Source of the DNA: an uncultured Lachnospiraceae bacterium
GTDB lineage: Bacteria; Bacillota; Clostridia; Lachnospirales; Lachnospiraceae
Length of the DNA: 64,000 nt
Assembly (NCBI GenBank): GCA_947382355.1
Contig: CANCYR010000001.1
Span: 140,552 to 204,551 of the forward strand
Direction of reading: 5' to 3'
In this document: positions 1 to 8,396 of the stretch, in pieces
Layout: each line of letters starts with the position of its first letter
Numbering within the stretch: the first letter of the stretch is position 1
Notes under the pieces: model-generated
What the model was told of the DNA's origin: nothing
Seen by the model: only the letters and a program-made list of their open reading frames with translations
Databases searched by the model: none
Program-made: the position numbers and the translations under genes

Positions 1-1
1 G

Positions 2-628
2 ATTATCAGGGTATTTTTAGAAAATGAGTACGAAGGACGGAGTGGAGCAGAAGGAAATGAATCCGGGAAGCGGGAATCAAAACGGGATAAATATACGGCT
101 TCTACAGGTGTCAGGATAGCGGGAAGGGCAGCAGCGGCAGCATTTGTCCTGGTCTTTACCGCAATGGCATTTGCAAGCCGGATATTTCTGGTGCGTTATA
201 CGGCAACCCAGCGGTTGAACGTGTTTGAGCCCAATTATGAGGCATGGCACGGGGTGCTTAGCGGCATACGTTTGGGAGATACGGATTACAGGCAGTATGA
301 ATGGAAGACAGCCTCCCTTCATGAGCATGTGAAAAAGGATGATGTATTTTTGTATGTGGGCGCTGATATGTTTCTGTATGGGGAAACGGAGGCCTCTATC
401 GGTACTGGAAATACCATAAGCACTCCCGCATTCGGAGAGCAGCTTCTTGCTTATTACGAAAGGTTTCCGGAAAGAATACCTACTGTTATTTTTCTGGACT
501 GCGAATATACCATGGATTATCGGGTATGGCTGGAAAAAGAGCCTTTCGGAAGCTTTATACGGGAAAATTATCAGGAACCTTTTATAGAAGGACCCTTGTA
601 TATTTATAAGTTGAAATTATCGAAATAA
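2..628 (+). CDS. C-terminal part of a membrane-anchored protein (5' end outside window)
   Basis: The frame is open from the second base of the window to the TAA at 626-628, so the gene begins upstream; an internal ATG at 164 would remove the hydrophobic stretch and is not needed. What is visible is about 208 residues: a basic linker, one hydrophobic segment (about residues 40-60, ending FASRIF), then a soluble, probably extracytoplasmic domain ending in PLYIYKLKLSK. The TM-plus-ectodomain ending resembles the C-terminal parts of the next membrane proteins (1715-2611 and 3672-5282), which also end in a short Y-V/I-x-Y-like strand. This suggests the tail of a large multi-pass envelope protein, perhaps a GT-C type glycosyltransferase. 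I do not recognise the family; the function is unknown. Confidence 0.6.
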   Translation: MIRVFLENEYEGRSGAEGNESGKRESKRDKYTASTGVRIAGRAAAAAFVLVFTAMAFASRIFLVRYTATQRLNVFEPNYEAWHGVLSGIRLGDTDYRQYEWKTASLHEHVKKDDVFLYVGADMFLYGETEASIGTGNTISTPAFGEQLLAYYERFPERIPTVIFLDCEYTMDYRVWLEKEPFGSFIRENYQEPFIEGPLYIYKLKLSK

Positions 629-675
629 TCTTAAGGGAATCTGTTGTCAAAACTGTTACAAAAGGAGGGAGCTTT

Positions 676-1683
676 ATGGAAATATTTCATATATTGGCAT
701 TGGCAGCGGTACTTTTGGCGGCTCCTTTTCTGCTTGGGATGTTGTTTGGCAAAAGAACGATAAGCGGAACCTATATAGCGGGCATACTTTTATTATGGGG
801 GACTTTTGAAGCTGTGGCTGTGGCTGCTAATTTAAGAGGATGGGATTTTCAAATGCTGTCCGGCAGGTTTTTTTATGTATTGGCGGCGTTTGTGTGTGCA
901 GGCATAGCAGCTTTTGGTGTGCGGATGATACGATCCGGCAAAGGAAAGGGCACAGGGAAAAAAGAAAGCGGGCTTCTTAAGGAAGTGCTTTTCATAGCGC
1001 CTGCCTTTCTTCTTGCGGGCAGCCTGTTTTTCCTGTATGCCCCTAAGCTGGAAGGCTGGTATCTGGTGCCGGAAACGGTAAATACCATCTTAGATACCAA
1101 TTCCCTCAATGGCTTCAACCCTCTTACGGGACAACCGTTCTTAGCGACGAAGGAGTCTGGATGGAGTCTTATGAACCTGCCCGCATTTTATGCCTGTCTG
1201 GCAGACTGGTTTCAGATAAATACCGGACACCTGCTGTTTTTTTGTATATCCCTCTGGATGCTTTTAATCAGTTTTCTGGTCTATTATCAATTTGCGGCAT
1301 ACTTTTTTGAAAAATGGAAAGCTGGGCGCATATTCTTCATGTGGGTTTATGCCCTTTTGCTTTTTTTGGGAGACAGGGCATATATGAATGAGTCATATCA
1401 AATGCTCCATTATGCATATGAAGGAAGAACCGTGCTTACTGGAATTTTGCTGCCATACTGTTTATATTTGCTTTTAACAGCCTTTAAGGAGAATAGAAGC
1501 CGGAAAGCTATAGCCGGCAATTTTGGTTGGCTTTCGGAGTATGCACTTCTTCTGGCAGGCGGGCTGCTGGCAGCAGGAATGGATTATGGTTTAGGACTTC
1601 CTTTGGCTATGACAGCCTTGTCATGTGTTGTCGGGATACTGGCAGCGATTGCAAAATCATTGCGTCACACAAAAAATAAATGA
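676..1683 (+). CDS. Multi-pass membrane protein, DUF6077-like N-terminal half (diverged copy)
   Basis: 335 residues with about eight or nine hydrophobic segments; start ATG follows a clear AAAGGAGGG ribosome binding site. The layout parallels the downstream protein at 2613-3656: two or three N-terminal helices, a basic loop, a helix pair, an extracytoplasmic loop beginning with PE/PD, then further helices. That protein has the motif PDKDDAFY at the start of the loop; here the equivalent stretch reads PETVNTIL, so the acidic residues are lost. Compared with 2613-3656 it also lacks a final helix, stopping at the basic tail RHTKNK. The next ORF (1715) appears to supply the missing C-terminal half. 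The DUF6077 assignment is from memory of the family and is tentative; it could be a degenerate or regulatory paralogue. Confidence 0.65.
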   Translation: MEIFHILALAAVLLAAPFLLGMLFGKRTISGTYIAGILLLWGTFEAVAVAANLRGWDFQMLSGRFFYVLAAFVCAGIAAFGVRMIRSGKGKGTGKKESGLLKEVLFIAPAFLLAGSLFFLYAPKLEGWYLVPETVNTILDTNSLNGFNPLTGQPFLATKESGWSLMNLPAFYACLADWFQINTGHLLFFCISLWMLLISFLVYYQFAAYFFEKWKAGRIFFMWVYALLLFLGDRAYMNESYQMLHYAYEGRTVLTGILLPYCLYLLLTAFKENRSRKAIAGNFGWLSEYALLLAGGLLAAGMDYGLGLPLAMTALSCVVGILAAIAKSLRHTKNK

Positions 1684-1714
1684 TTTTTTATTTTAGAAAG
1701 GCAGGGAAAGGAAC

Positions 1715-2611
1715 TTGGCAGAAGTAAAGGAAACTATGGAGCTTGGTTATTATTTCATGAATCTGGAAGACAAGTATTGGGGATTATTTCTTATTTCTCT
1801 TGCAGTACTGTTTTTTTTCCTTGGAGAGAAGAAAGGGTTCCTTTTAGGATATGGGGTGTTATCTTATTTTTTTCTGCTTTGCCCCCTGACTGTCTTTTTG
1901 CTGGTAAAGTGTTTCCCGGCACTTTCGCTTTATTACCCCATTCGCTGGCTTTGCCAGATTCCTCTTTTTATTTGCATTGCGGCGGTACTGGTGCTTGGAA
2001 GGGCAGGTAAGGAGAAGGATTGGAAAAAGCTCCTTGGAACCGGAGCATTTCTGTTTCTAATGGTGTTTCTTTCCGGAACTCCTGTATTTATGGAAGAAGC
2101 GCCTGCATGGAACAATAGTTTTGGACTTAATCAGGAATATGTGCAGGTCTATGACCTGGTTTTGGCAGATATGGAAGGGAAAGGACTGGAAAAAGCCCAT
2201 GTATGGGGACCAAAGGACTGGATGAAGGACTGCCGTGTATACAGCGCAGATTTTTATCCTGTTTACGGAAAAGATATTTGGGAGGAGCAGGCTGCATTGG
2301 GTTATGAAGCAGCTTACAGCGATACTCAGAGAATGCTTTATGAATTTTATAACACATATGAGTCGGTAAAGGGACCTTTGAGCAATAAGTGGCAGCAGGT
2401 GGAGGTTTTGGCGGATACCCTGAATTTAAATGCTGATGTAGCCTGTGATTATGTAGTCATGCACCGGGGAACCAATCATTGGAAGGATAGAGGGGCTAAA
2501 GTGAAGAGACTGAAAAAGGTGGATGTGGAAGGAGCCTTTTTAAGCAGGAATTATGAAGAAGTAGGAAAGACAGAAAATTATTATGTATTTTACAGGCGGG
2601 CAGGTGAATGA
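1715..2611 (+). CDS. Membrane protein with extracytoplasmic C-terminal domain, DUF6077-like C-terminal half
   Basis: 298 residues starting at a TTG preceded by GGGAAAGGAAC; ATG 1736 is an alternative start that removes seven residues. The N-terminal third carries about four helices, beginning with a YWGLFLISLAVLFFFL segment. A soluble domain of about 190 residues follows. It closely parallels the first 270 residues of the protein at 3672: both begin with a YWG...LFFFL helix and end with a D/QY-VV strand and an 'x-TENYxVY' strand. It lies 31 bases after the upstream membrane ORF, in a different frame, and most likely forms a two-chain version of a protein that is a single chain in relatives. 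Substrate unknown. Confidence 0.6.
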   Translation: MAEVKETMELGYYFMNLEDKYWGLFLISLAVLFFFLGEKKGFLLGYGVLSYFFLLCPLTVFLLVKCFPALSLYYPIRWLCQIPLFICIAAVLVLGRAGKEKDWKKLLGTGAFLFLMVFLSGTPVFMEEAPAWNNSFGLNQEYVQVYDLVLADMEGKGLEKAHVWGPKDWMKDCRVYSADFYPVYGKDIWEEQAALGYEAAYSDTQRMLYEFYNTYESVKGPLSNKWQQVEVLADTLNLNADVACDYVVMHRGTNHWKDRGAKVKRLKKVDVEGAFLSRNYEEVGKTENYYVFYRRAGE

Positions 2612-2612
2612 T

Positions 2613-3656
2613 GTGGACATGATATTTCAATACGGACTGGCTTTTTTCTGGATGTGCGTCAATCCGCTTCTTGCAGGCGGTATTTTTATAAAGGTGCTGG
2701 AAAGGCACAAACGCTTTCTGATTATTTCAGCCATGGGAACAGGACTGGTTTTAAATTATAGTATTTATCAGATAGCTGCTATGGTATTTATATTGCTTGA
2801 CGGAAGCTTCCGGCTGCTGACGTGGATTTATATTGGAACCAGTTTGTTGTTGGCGCTATCAGGAGCATTTGGATGGTACAGGTACTTTCAGAAGGAAAAA
2901 TGTCCCAATGACTATAAGTATTATAAGGACCCTTATTTTGTTATGGGCGCAGGGCTGGTAGCAGCCCAGATACTGGTAATCCTGTTAATGTCCACGCCGG
3001 ATAAGGATGATGCTTTTTATACGGGGCTGTCTTCCATGTGTCTGTCCCATGATTATGTGCTGAAGTACAGCGCTTATGACGGCTTGATGCAAATGCCTGT
3101 TGAAAACCGGTATATTATGGCGGCACTGCCTGTTTATCAGGCATCTCTCTGCCTTATGAGCGGAAGGCTCCATACATTGATTATCTGCCATAATCTGTAT
3201 CCGTTGTTTTACATGCCTTTGGCATATGGTCTTTATTGTATGCTGGCGGACAAATGGATGGAAAAAAAGGAGAATTTGGGAAGGTTTCTTTTATTCTTTG
3301 CTTTTTTGCATATGTTTGGCAATTATTATGTATTCAGTCCGGAAAATTTCCTCATTACCCGGATATGGCAGGGAAAAGCCTTGTTTATTACGATAGGCCT
3401 TCCTTTTGTCTGGTATTTCGTAAACCGGGCATGGGAACAGGAGCATGTTAAGGAAGCATTGCCTTACTGGCTTCTGGTAACGGCAGGGCTTCTTGCCAGT
3501 GCCTTTATGGGAGAAACGGGGCTGTATCTGAACTTCCTTGTAATGGGTGTTTCGGCACTTGCCAATCTGATTGTTGGGAAAAAATGGAAAAACTGTATTT
3601 TTGCAGCCTGCAGCCTGTTGCCGGAGGTACTGCTTATGGCTGTTTTTCTGTTGTAG
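2613..3656 (+). CDS. Multi-pass membrane protein, DUF6077-like N-terminal half
   Basis: The open frame extends upstream to ATG 2583, inside the previous gene. GTG 2613, just after that gene's TGA and 5 bases from a GGCAGGTGA ribosome binding site, is preferred; ATG 2619 is also possible. About 347 residues with eight to ten helices. After the fourth or fifth helix comes a loop with PDKDDAFYTGLSSM, the acidic motif I associate with DUF6077 proteins of Firmicutes and possibly a GT-C-like active-site loop. The chain ends abruptly in a hydrophobic helix (EVLLMAVFLL) at a TAG; the following gene resumes 15 bases later in the same reading frame. Probably involved in envelope glycan synthesis, by inference only. 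Confidence 0.7.
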   Translation: MDMIFQYGLAFFWMCVNPLLAGGIFIKVLERHKRFLIISAMGTGLVLNYSIYQIAAMVFILLDGSFRLLTWIYIGTSLLLALSGAFGWYRYFQKEKCPNDYKYYKDPYFVMGAGLVAAQILVILLMSTPDKDDAFYTGLSSMCLSHDYVLKYSAYDGLMQMPVENRYIMAALPVYQASLCLMSGRLHTLIICHNLYPLFYMPLAYGLYCMLADKWMEKKENLGRFLLFFAFLHMFGNYYVFSPENFLITRIWQGKALFITIGLPFVWYFVNRAWEQEHVKEALPYWLLVTAGLLASAFMGETGLYLNFLVMGVSALANLIVGKKWKNCIFAACSLLPEVLLMAVFLL

Positions 3657-3671
3657 AAAAGAGGATTCGAT

Positions 3672-5282
3672 ATGTTATGGCTTAACACATTAAAGGAAGA
3701 AGTAAATACCTATTGGGGGACAGGAGCCTTTGGGCTTTTGTTTCTTGGAGCCTTTTTGTTCTTTTTTTTGAGAAAGGAAAAAAGCCCGGAGATGAAGGTG
3801 TATCTTTGGTATGGGGCAATCCTTATGTTCCTCATTGGGAATCCGATACTTCTGACAATAGTGTCAAAAGCAAAAATGATGAAAGTGTTTGAGCGGTTTT
3901 TCTGGCTGCTTTTGTCCCCTGTCTGTATTGCTGCGGTTTTTGCATATATTTCCCGGAAGAAAAAATGGTTTTGGATTCCCTGTCTGCTTTTGATTGTGCT
4001 TTGCGGCAACACGGTGTATACAAGCATTGAATATAAGCCTGCCCAGAATATTTATAAAATCAGTGAAGAAGCAATTCAGATAAGCGAGATTATTTTGAGG
4101 GATTATGAAAAGCTTCCAAAGGATGCTTTGATTGTTCCAAACAGGAAGGATTTTAAAGGTCCGAGGGCAATGGTGGCAGAGCCTGTTGCAGAAGATATCC
4201 GCATGTACAATGCCAATATTGAGCTGTTATTTGTAAGAAAGAGTTTTGGCAACTTTAAGCAGGTCAAAAGGGTTGCAAGGCAGCTGGTGATGTCCAATGA
4301 CGAAATAAATATAAGGCGTATCATAAAAAAGATGAAAAAGGACCAGTATCAGTATGTGGTATTTGCTTCTCATCATATATTGCCGGAGGATATGGAAAAA
4401 TATCCTGTTTTTGAAATCGGAAGGACTGAAAATTATACGGTTTATAAGCTGGAGGATCAGCCGGCGGAAAGCTATACCGTTACCCAGTTTGCAGATGTGG
4501 AAGGGCTTCAGTGCTTAAGCTATCTGATAGAAGACGGAAGGGGCGGACTGGCAGTGATAGATGGGGGCAGGGCATGGCAGTCAATTCCTCTGGTGGAAGA
4601 AATTAAAAAAAGAGGCGGCAGGGTGGATTACTGGATTATCACCCATCCTCATGATGACCACTGCGGTGTGCTTTGCTCGGTTTTGGAGGCGGGCTGGGAC
4701 GAGACGGAAATTTCCATAGGAGAAATCTTAATAGGTGAGATGGATTATGAAGCGGTGAAAAAGCAGGGGATTCGGGTGGATACCTATAGCTATCTGCTGC
4801 GGGGGCTGGAGGGACATGAAAATGTCACATGGCTGAAGGCAGGAGATATGAAAAATGTTCTGGGACTGAAAATGGAGGTATTCCATAGCTGCGATGAACT
4901 GGTAGTTTCCCAAAGCGACAATATTTTAAATGACGGTTCCATGGTATTTAAGCTGTCTGGAAAGGAAGAAAGCATTTTGTATCTGGCGGATATCGGAGAG
5001 CTGGTGGCGGATGAAATCATGACGGAATACGGAGATAAGCTGAAAGCGGATTATGTGCAGATGTCCCATCACGGCAACGGAAGCCTGCCGGATGACTTTT
5101 ATGAGCTGGTATCTCCCAAAGCTGCTTTGTTTGATGCGCCTGACTGGCTGATGGAAAACAGGAACCGGGAAACCGGAGAGGAGAGCTATTATACAACACC
5201 TCATTATATAGAGCTTATGAAAACCATGGGAGCGGAAATTATCAGCTATAACACGGCGCCTAATGAGATTGTTCTGCATTGA
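3672..5282 (+). CDS. Membrane protein with extracytoplasmic domain fused to a ComEC-like metallo-beta-lactamase-fold domain
   Basis: 536 residues. Residues 1-115 carry about four helices, residues 115-270 form a soluble domain matching the protein at 1715-2611, and residues 275-536 form a metallo-beta-lactamase fold. Seen in the fold: AVIDGG (about 296), the metal-binding HPHDDHCG (about 324), a YLADIG strand (about 437) and SHHGNG (about 466). These match the hydrolase domain of ComEC/Rec2 proteins and related secreted phosphodiesterase-like enzymes. The ATG has an AGAGGA site 6 bases upstream and lies in the same frame as the preceding gene, from which it is separated only by a TAG and 15 bases. 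With helices at the N-terminus the hydrolase probably faces the outside. Metal-dependent hydrolysis of a phosphodiester is plausible; the real substrate is unknown. Confidence 0.75.
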   Translation: MLWLNTLKEEVNTYWGTGAFGLLFLGAFLFFFLRKEKSPEMKVYLWYGAILMFLIGNPILLTIVSKAKMMKVFERFFWLLLSPVCIAAVFAYISRKKKWFWIPCLLLIVLCGNTVYTSIEYKPAQNIYKISEEAIQISEIILRDYEKLPKDALIVPNRKDFKGPRAMVAEPVAEDIRMYNANIELLFVRKSFGNFKQVKRVARQLVMSNDEINIRRIIKKMKKDQYQYVVFASHHILPEDMEKYPVFEIGRTENYTVYKLEDQPAESYTVTQFADVEGLQCLSYLIEDGRGGLAVIDGGRAWQSIPLVEEIKKRGGRVDYWIITHPHDDHCGVLCSVLEAGWDETEISIGEILIGEMDYEAVKKQGIRVDTYSYLLRGLEGHENVTWLKAGDMKNVLGLKMEVFHSCDELVVSQSDNILNDGSMVFKLSGKEESILYLADIGELVADEIMTEYGDKLKADYVQMSHHGNGSLPDDFYELVSPKAALFDAPDWLMENRNRETGEESYYTTPHYIELMKTMGAEIISYNTAPNEIVLH

Positions 5283-5363
5283 GTGGGCGAAGGCTGAATT
5301 ATTGCAGGTCATAAGATAATGAAAAGAATAGCAAAATATGCAATGGAATGATACAATGCATAT

Positions 5364-8300
5364 ATGAGATACGATATGAGACGGATAAATAGAAAAAACA
5401 ACTATGTCATAAAAAATAAAAGCAGGCTGGCTAAGGGGCTTCTCTTTTTATTGCCCTTACTGTTGCTGTTAGTGCAAGTGGGATGCGGAAAAAAAGAAGC
5501 ATTAAATACCATGCATCAGGAAGGCACAGGGGAGTTTGAGATTTTCAGCCAGGAGGTGGATGCTGTGCAGAGCCCGGTTGGAGTGGACAACAGGACTCCG
5601 GCCTTTTCCTGGAAGCTGGCTTCAGAGGAACAGGGATTTTTGCAAAAGGCATATGAAATCCGGGTTTATGAACTTCATAAGCTTACAGGTGAAAAAAGCC
5701 TTGTATGGGACAGCGGCGTGGTAAAAAGTAAAAATACCTCTGCCATTCCATATGAGGGGGAAGAGATAAAGGAACATTCTGACTATGCATGGACGGTGGA
5801 GATAACAGACAGTCATGGAAATCGGGTTTGTTCAAAAGAAGCTCTTTTCACTACAGCTTTCTGGCAGGAAAACGCATTTTCCCAAGGGAAGTTCATTGCC
5901 ATGAATCCGGAGGAAAATATTTATGAGGACGGACAGGCAGTCTTTCGGAAGGAATTTGTGCTGGAAAATAAAGAAATAAGGGAAGCGGTGCTTTATGCCA
6001 GCGCCCTTGGAATTTATGACGGATATGTCAATGGCGAGAGGCTGGGAAGGGGAAACTATGATGAATTAAAGCCGGGGTGGACGGATTATGAAGACCGGCT
6101 TTTATATAATACATATGATATAACGGACTATCTTAAGAAAAATGATAAAAATGCAATGGCATTTATGGTTGGAACAGGCTGGTGGTGCGGAAGAGCCTCA
6201 CAGGGAACCTATGGATACCATTTGCCGGCTTTTATCGGGGAGCTTCATATTTTGTATGAGGATGGAAGCAGTCAGGTCATTGTCACTGACGAAAGCTGGC
6301 AGTACTGTAAGGACACTGCCGTAGTGTCAGCGGATATTTATAACGGAGAGGTGTACCATTTCGGAAAGAGAACCACAAAAGCGGAATCTGTGGCAGGGGC
6401 GGAAAATGCAGAAGGAAAAGAAACGGCTAAACCGGATAGAAAGCCTGTATATATGCCAACAGGTGAAGCATTGGGATTTATAGGGGAATTTAAATCTTTT
6501 TACGGGTATCAGGTGCAGGAGCAAAAGGAATATAGCAGGGAGCCGGAAAGCATTGTAATATATGATGGAACTGTCAGTGATAATAGTACCTATGGGCATA
6601 TCAATGAAATTGCAAGGATGGAAGCTATAGGGGAATTGGAAGAAAATATAAAAACGGTAAGAAAACCTGCAGTAAGTCAAAATGGTGCAGTTGAAAATAG
6701 CCATTCTGTGGAGAAAAGCCCATGGTATAATAAAAATGAAAGGTTACAGATAAAAAAAGGACAGACTGTGATATTTGACTTTGGACAAAATATGACAGGA
6801 GTGCCATATTTAAAGTATCAGGCAAAGCCGGGAACGGAAATTACCATTCATTTTGGGGAAATGCTCAACGACAGCGGAGAGGAAGAAAAGGGAAATGACG
6901 GACCAAAGGGCAGTCTGTATCAGGCAAATTACAGGACGGCTCAGTCAACGGTAAGGATTACTTCGGGAGAAGAGGAAACGGAGGAGTATCAGAGCATATT
7001 TTCCTATTTTGGTTTTCGTTATATTTCTCTGGAAGCCACAGAGGATATGGAGCTTTTGGAGCTAAAAGCAGTATTTCTTGGCAACAGTTCACCGGAATGC
7101 GGAAATATTGTAACGGACAATGAAAAAGTAAACAGGCTTATAGAAAACATTCAGTGGAGCCAGAGAAACAATTTGTTGCTGGCGGTAACAGACTGTCCCC
7201 AAAGAGATGAGCGGCTGGGATGGACAGGTGATACACAGGTATTTTTGAAAACTTCTTTGTTTAATCAGGATTTAAGAAATTTTTATAAAAAATGGCTTGG
7301 AGATTTAAGGGATAGTCAGAGACAGGACGGTTCTTATACGGATACAGTTCCTTATTCGGCAGTTACCGGAAGCGGTAATGCAGGATGGGCGGATGCGGGA
7401 ATTTCCGTTCCTTATGAATTATATAAACAGTACGGGGATATTGATTATATAGAAGAAATGTATGATTCCATGAGCAGATATATGGATTATCTGGAGGGGA
7501 TAAGCTGCTTTAAGGGTGAGGAGGCAAGAATAGGTCCTCTTACAGCCTTTGGAGACTGGCTTGCTTTTGAGGAGACAGATAAGGAAATGGTTTCTGCTGC
7601 CTGTTATGCCAAGGATGCCAGAATGATGATAGAAATGGCAGAGGCATTGGATAAAAGGAAGGATGCCAGAAAATATAAAAGGCTGCTAAGAAAAATTAAA
7701 TCATACTTTAATAAAACATATGTTATAGATTTGCATTTAACTCAAAGGACTCAAACCGCTTGTCTTTTGGCTCTTTCCAATGAATTGCTGAATGGCAGGG
7801 CAAAAGAAAATACGGTTTCAGATTTGATATCTTCCATTGAAAGAAACGGGACCAGATTGAGCACCGGATTTCTGGGTACGCCGGAGCTTCTTCCTGTACT
7901 GATTAAGGAAGGGCAGGAAAAACTGGCATATGAACTTTTGCTGCAGGAGGAAAATCCATCATGGCTTTATAGTGTAAATCAGGGAGCCACCACTATTTGG
8001 GAAAGATGGGATTCTTATACAAAAGAATCAGGATTTCACAAGGATGGGATGAATTCCTTCAATCACTTTAACAATGGAAGTGTAGGAGCCTTTTTATATG
8101 AATCCCTGCTTGGCATTTCCATGGATGCTCCAAAAGGAAGGATTTTGCTCAGACCGGCTGTTTTGACGGATGGAAGGATGGAGATTCAAAGCTGTGAGGG
8201 CTATTATGATTCTGTTTATGGAAAAGTAGAGGTGAAATGGAGCATTTCTGAAAATATGCTTTCCTATGAGGTGACCATACCGGCAAATGGGGAGGCCGTG

Positions 8301-8387
8301 CTTATCCTGCCGGATGGAGACGGGGAGAGAAAGGAAGAACTGGGGGCCGGAAGCTATTGCTTTAAGCTGAAGCCCGGAGAAGGATGA
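5364..8387 (+). CDS. Alpha-L-rhamnosidase (GH78), predicted lipoprotein
   Basis: 1007 residues. After a basic N-terminus comes a hydrophobic stretch ending in the lipobox LVQVGC (about residue 41), so the enzyme should be exported and lipid-anchored. An N-terminal beta-rich domain with a Bac_rhamnosid_N-like segment follows, including a YVNGERLGRG motif near residue 220. The catalytic (alpha/alpha)6 barrel carries the GH78 signature DCPQRDERLGWTGD (about 609) and TTIWERWD (about 876), followed by the C-terminal beta domain. GH78 enzymes remove terminal alpha-L-rhamnose. Residues about 325-460 form a low-complexity, charged insertion between beta domains. No strong ribosome binding site is visible before ATG 5364; ATG 5376 is an alternative. 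The gene sits upstream of a locus with rhamnosyltransferase-like enzymes, so it could act on host or plant glycans or on the cell's own polymer. Confidence 0.88.
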   Translation: MRYDMRRINRKNNYVIKNKSRLAKGLLFLLPLLLLLVQVGCGKKEALNTMHQEGTGEFEIFSQEVDAVQSPVGVDNRTPAFSWKLASEEQGFLQKAYEIRVYELHKLTGEKSLVWDSGVVKSKNTSAIPYEGEEIKEHSDYAWTVEITDSHGNRVCSKEALFTTAFWQENAFSQGKFIAMNPEENIYEDGQAVFRKEFVLENKEIREAVLYASALGIYDGYVNGERLGRGNYDELKPGWTDYEDRLLYNTYDITDYLKKNDKNAMAFMVGTGWWCGRASQGTYGYHLPAFIGELHILYEDGSSQVIVTDESWQYCKDTAVVSADIYNGEVYHFGKRTTKAESVAGAENAEGKETAKPDRKPVYMPTGEALGFIGEFKSFYGYQVQEQKEYSREPESIVIYDGTVSDNSTYGHINEIARMEAIGELEENIKTVRKPAVSQNGAVENSHSVEKSPWYNKNERLQIKKGQTVIFDFGQNMTGVPYLKYQAKPGTEITIHFGEMLNDSGEEEKGNDGPKGSLYQANYRTAQSTVRITSGEEETEEYQSIFSYFGFRYISLEATEDMELLELKAVFLGNSSPECGNIVTDNEKVNRLIENIQWSQRNNLLLAVTDCPQRDERLGWTGDTQVFLKTSLFNQDLRNFYKKWLGDLRDSQRQDGSYTDTVPYSAVTGSGNAGWADAGISVPYELYKQYGDIDYIEEMYDSMSRYMDYLEGISCFKGEEARIGPLTAFGDWLAFEETDKEMVSAACYAKDARMMIEMAEALDKRKDARKYKRLLRKIKSYFNKTYVIDLHLTQRTQTACLLALSNELLNGRAKENTVSDLISSIERNGTRLSTGFLGTPELLPVLIKEGQEKLAYELLLQEENPSWLYSVNQGATTIWERWDSYTKESGFHKDGMNSFNHFNNGSVGAFLYESLLGISMDAPKGRILLRPAVLTDGRMEIQSCEGYYDSVYGKVEVKWSISENMLSYEVTIPANGEAVLILPDGDGERKEELGAGSYCFKLKPGEG

Positions 8388-8396
8388 AAGGGCCCC

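Noticed and set aside
3710..4027. Minus-strand frame of 105 residues inside 3672-5282
   Set aside because: Shadow of the membrane protein gene; no ribosome binding site and composition follows the antisense of hydrophobic codons.
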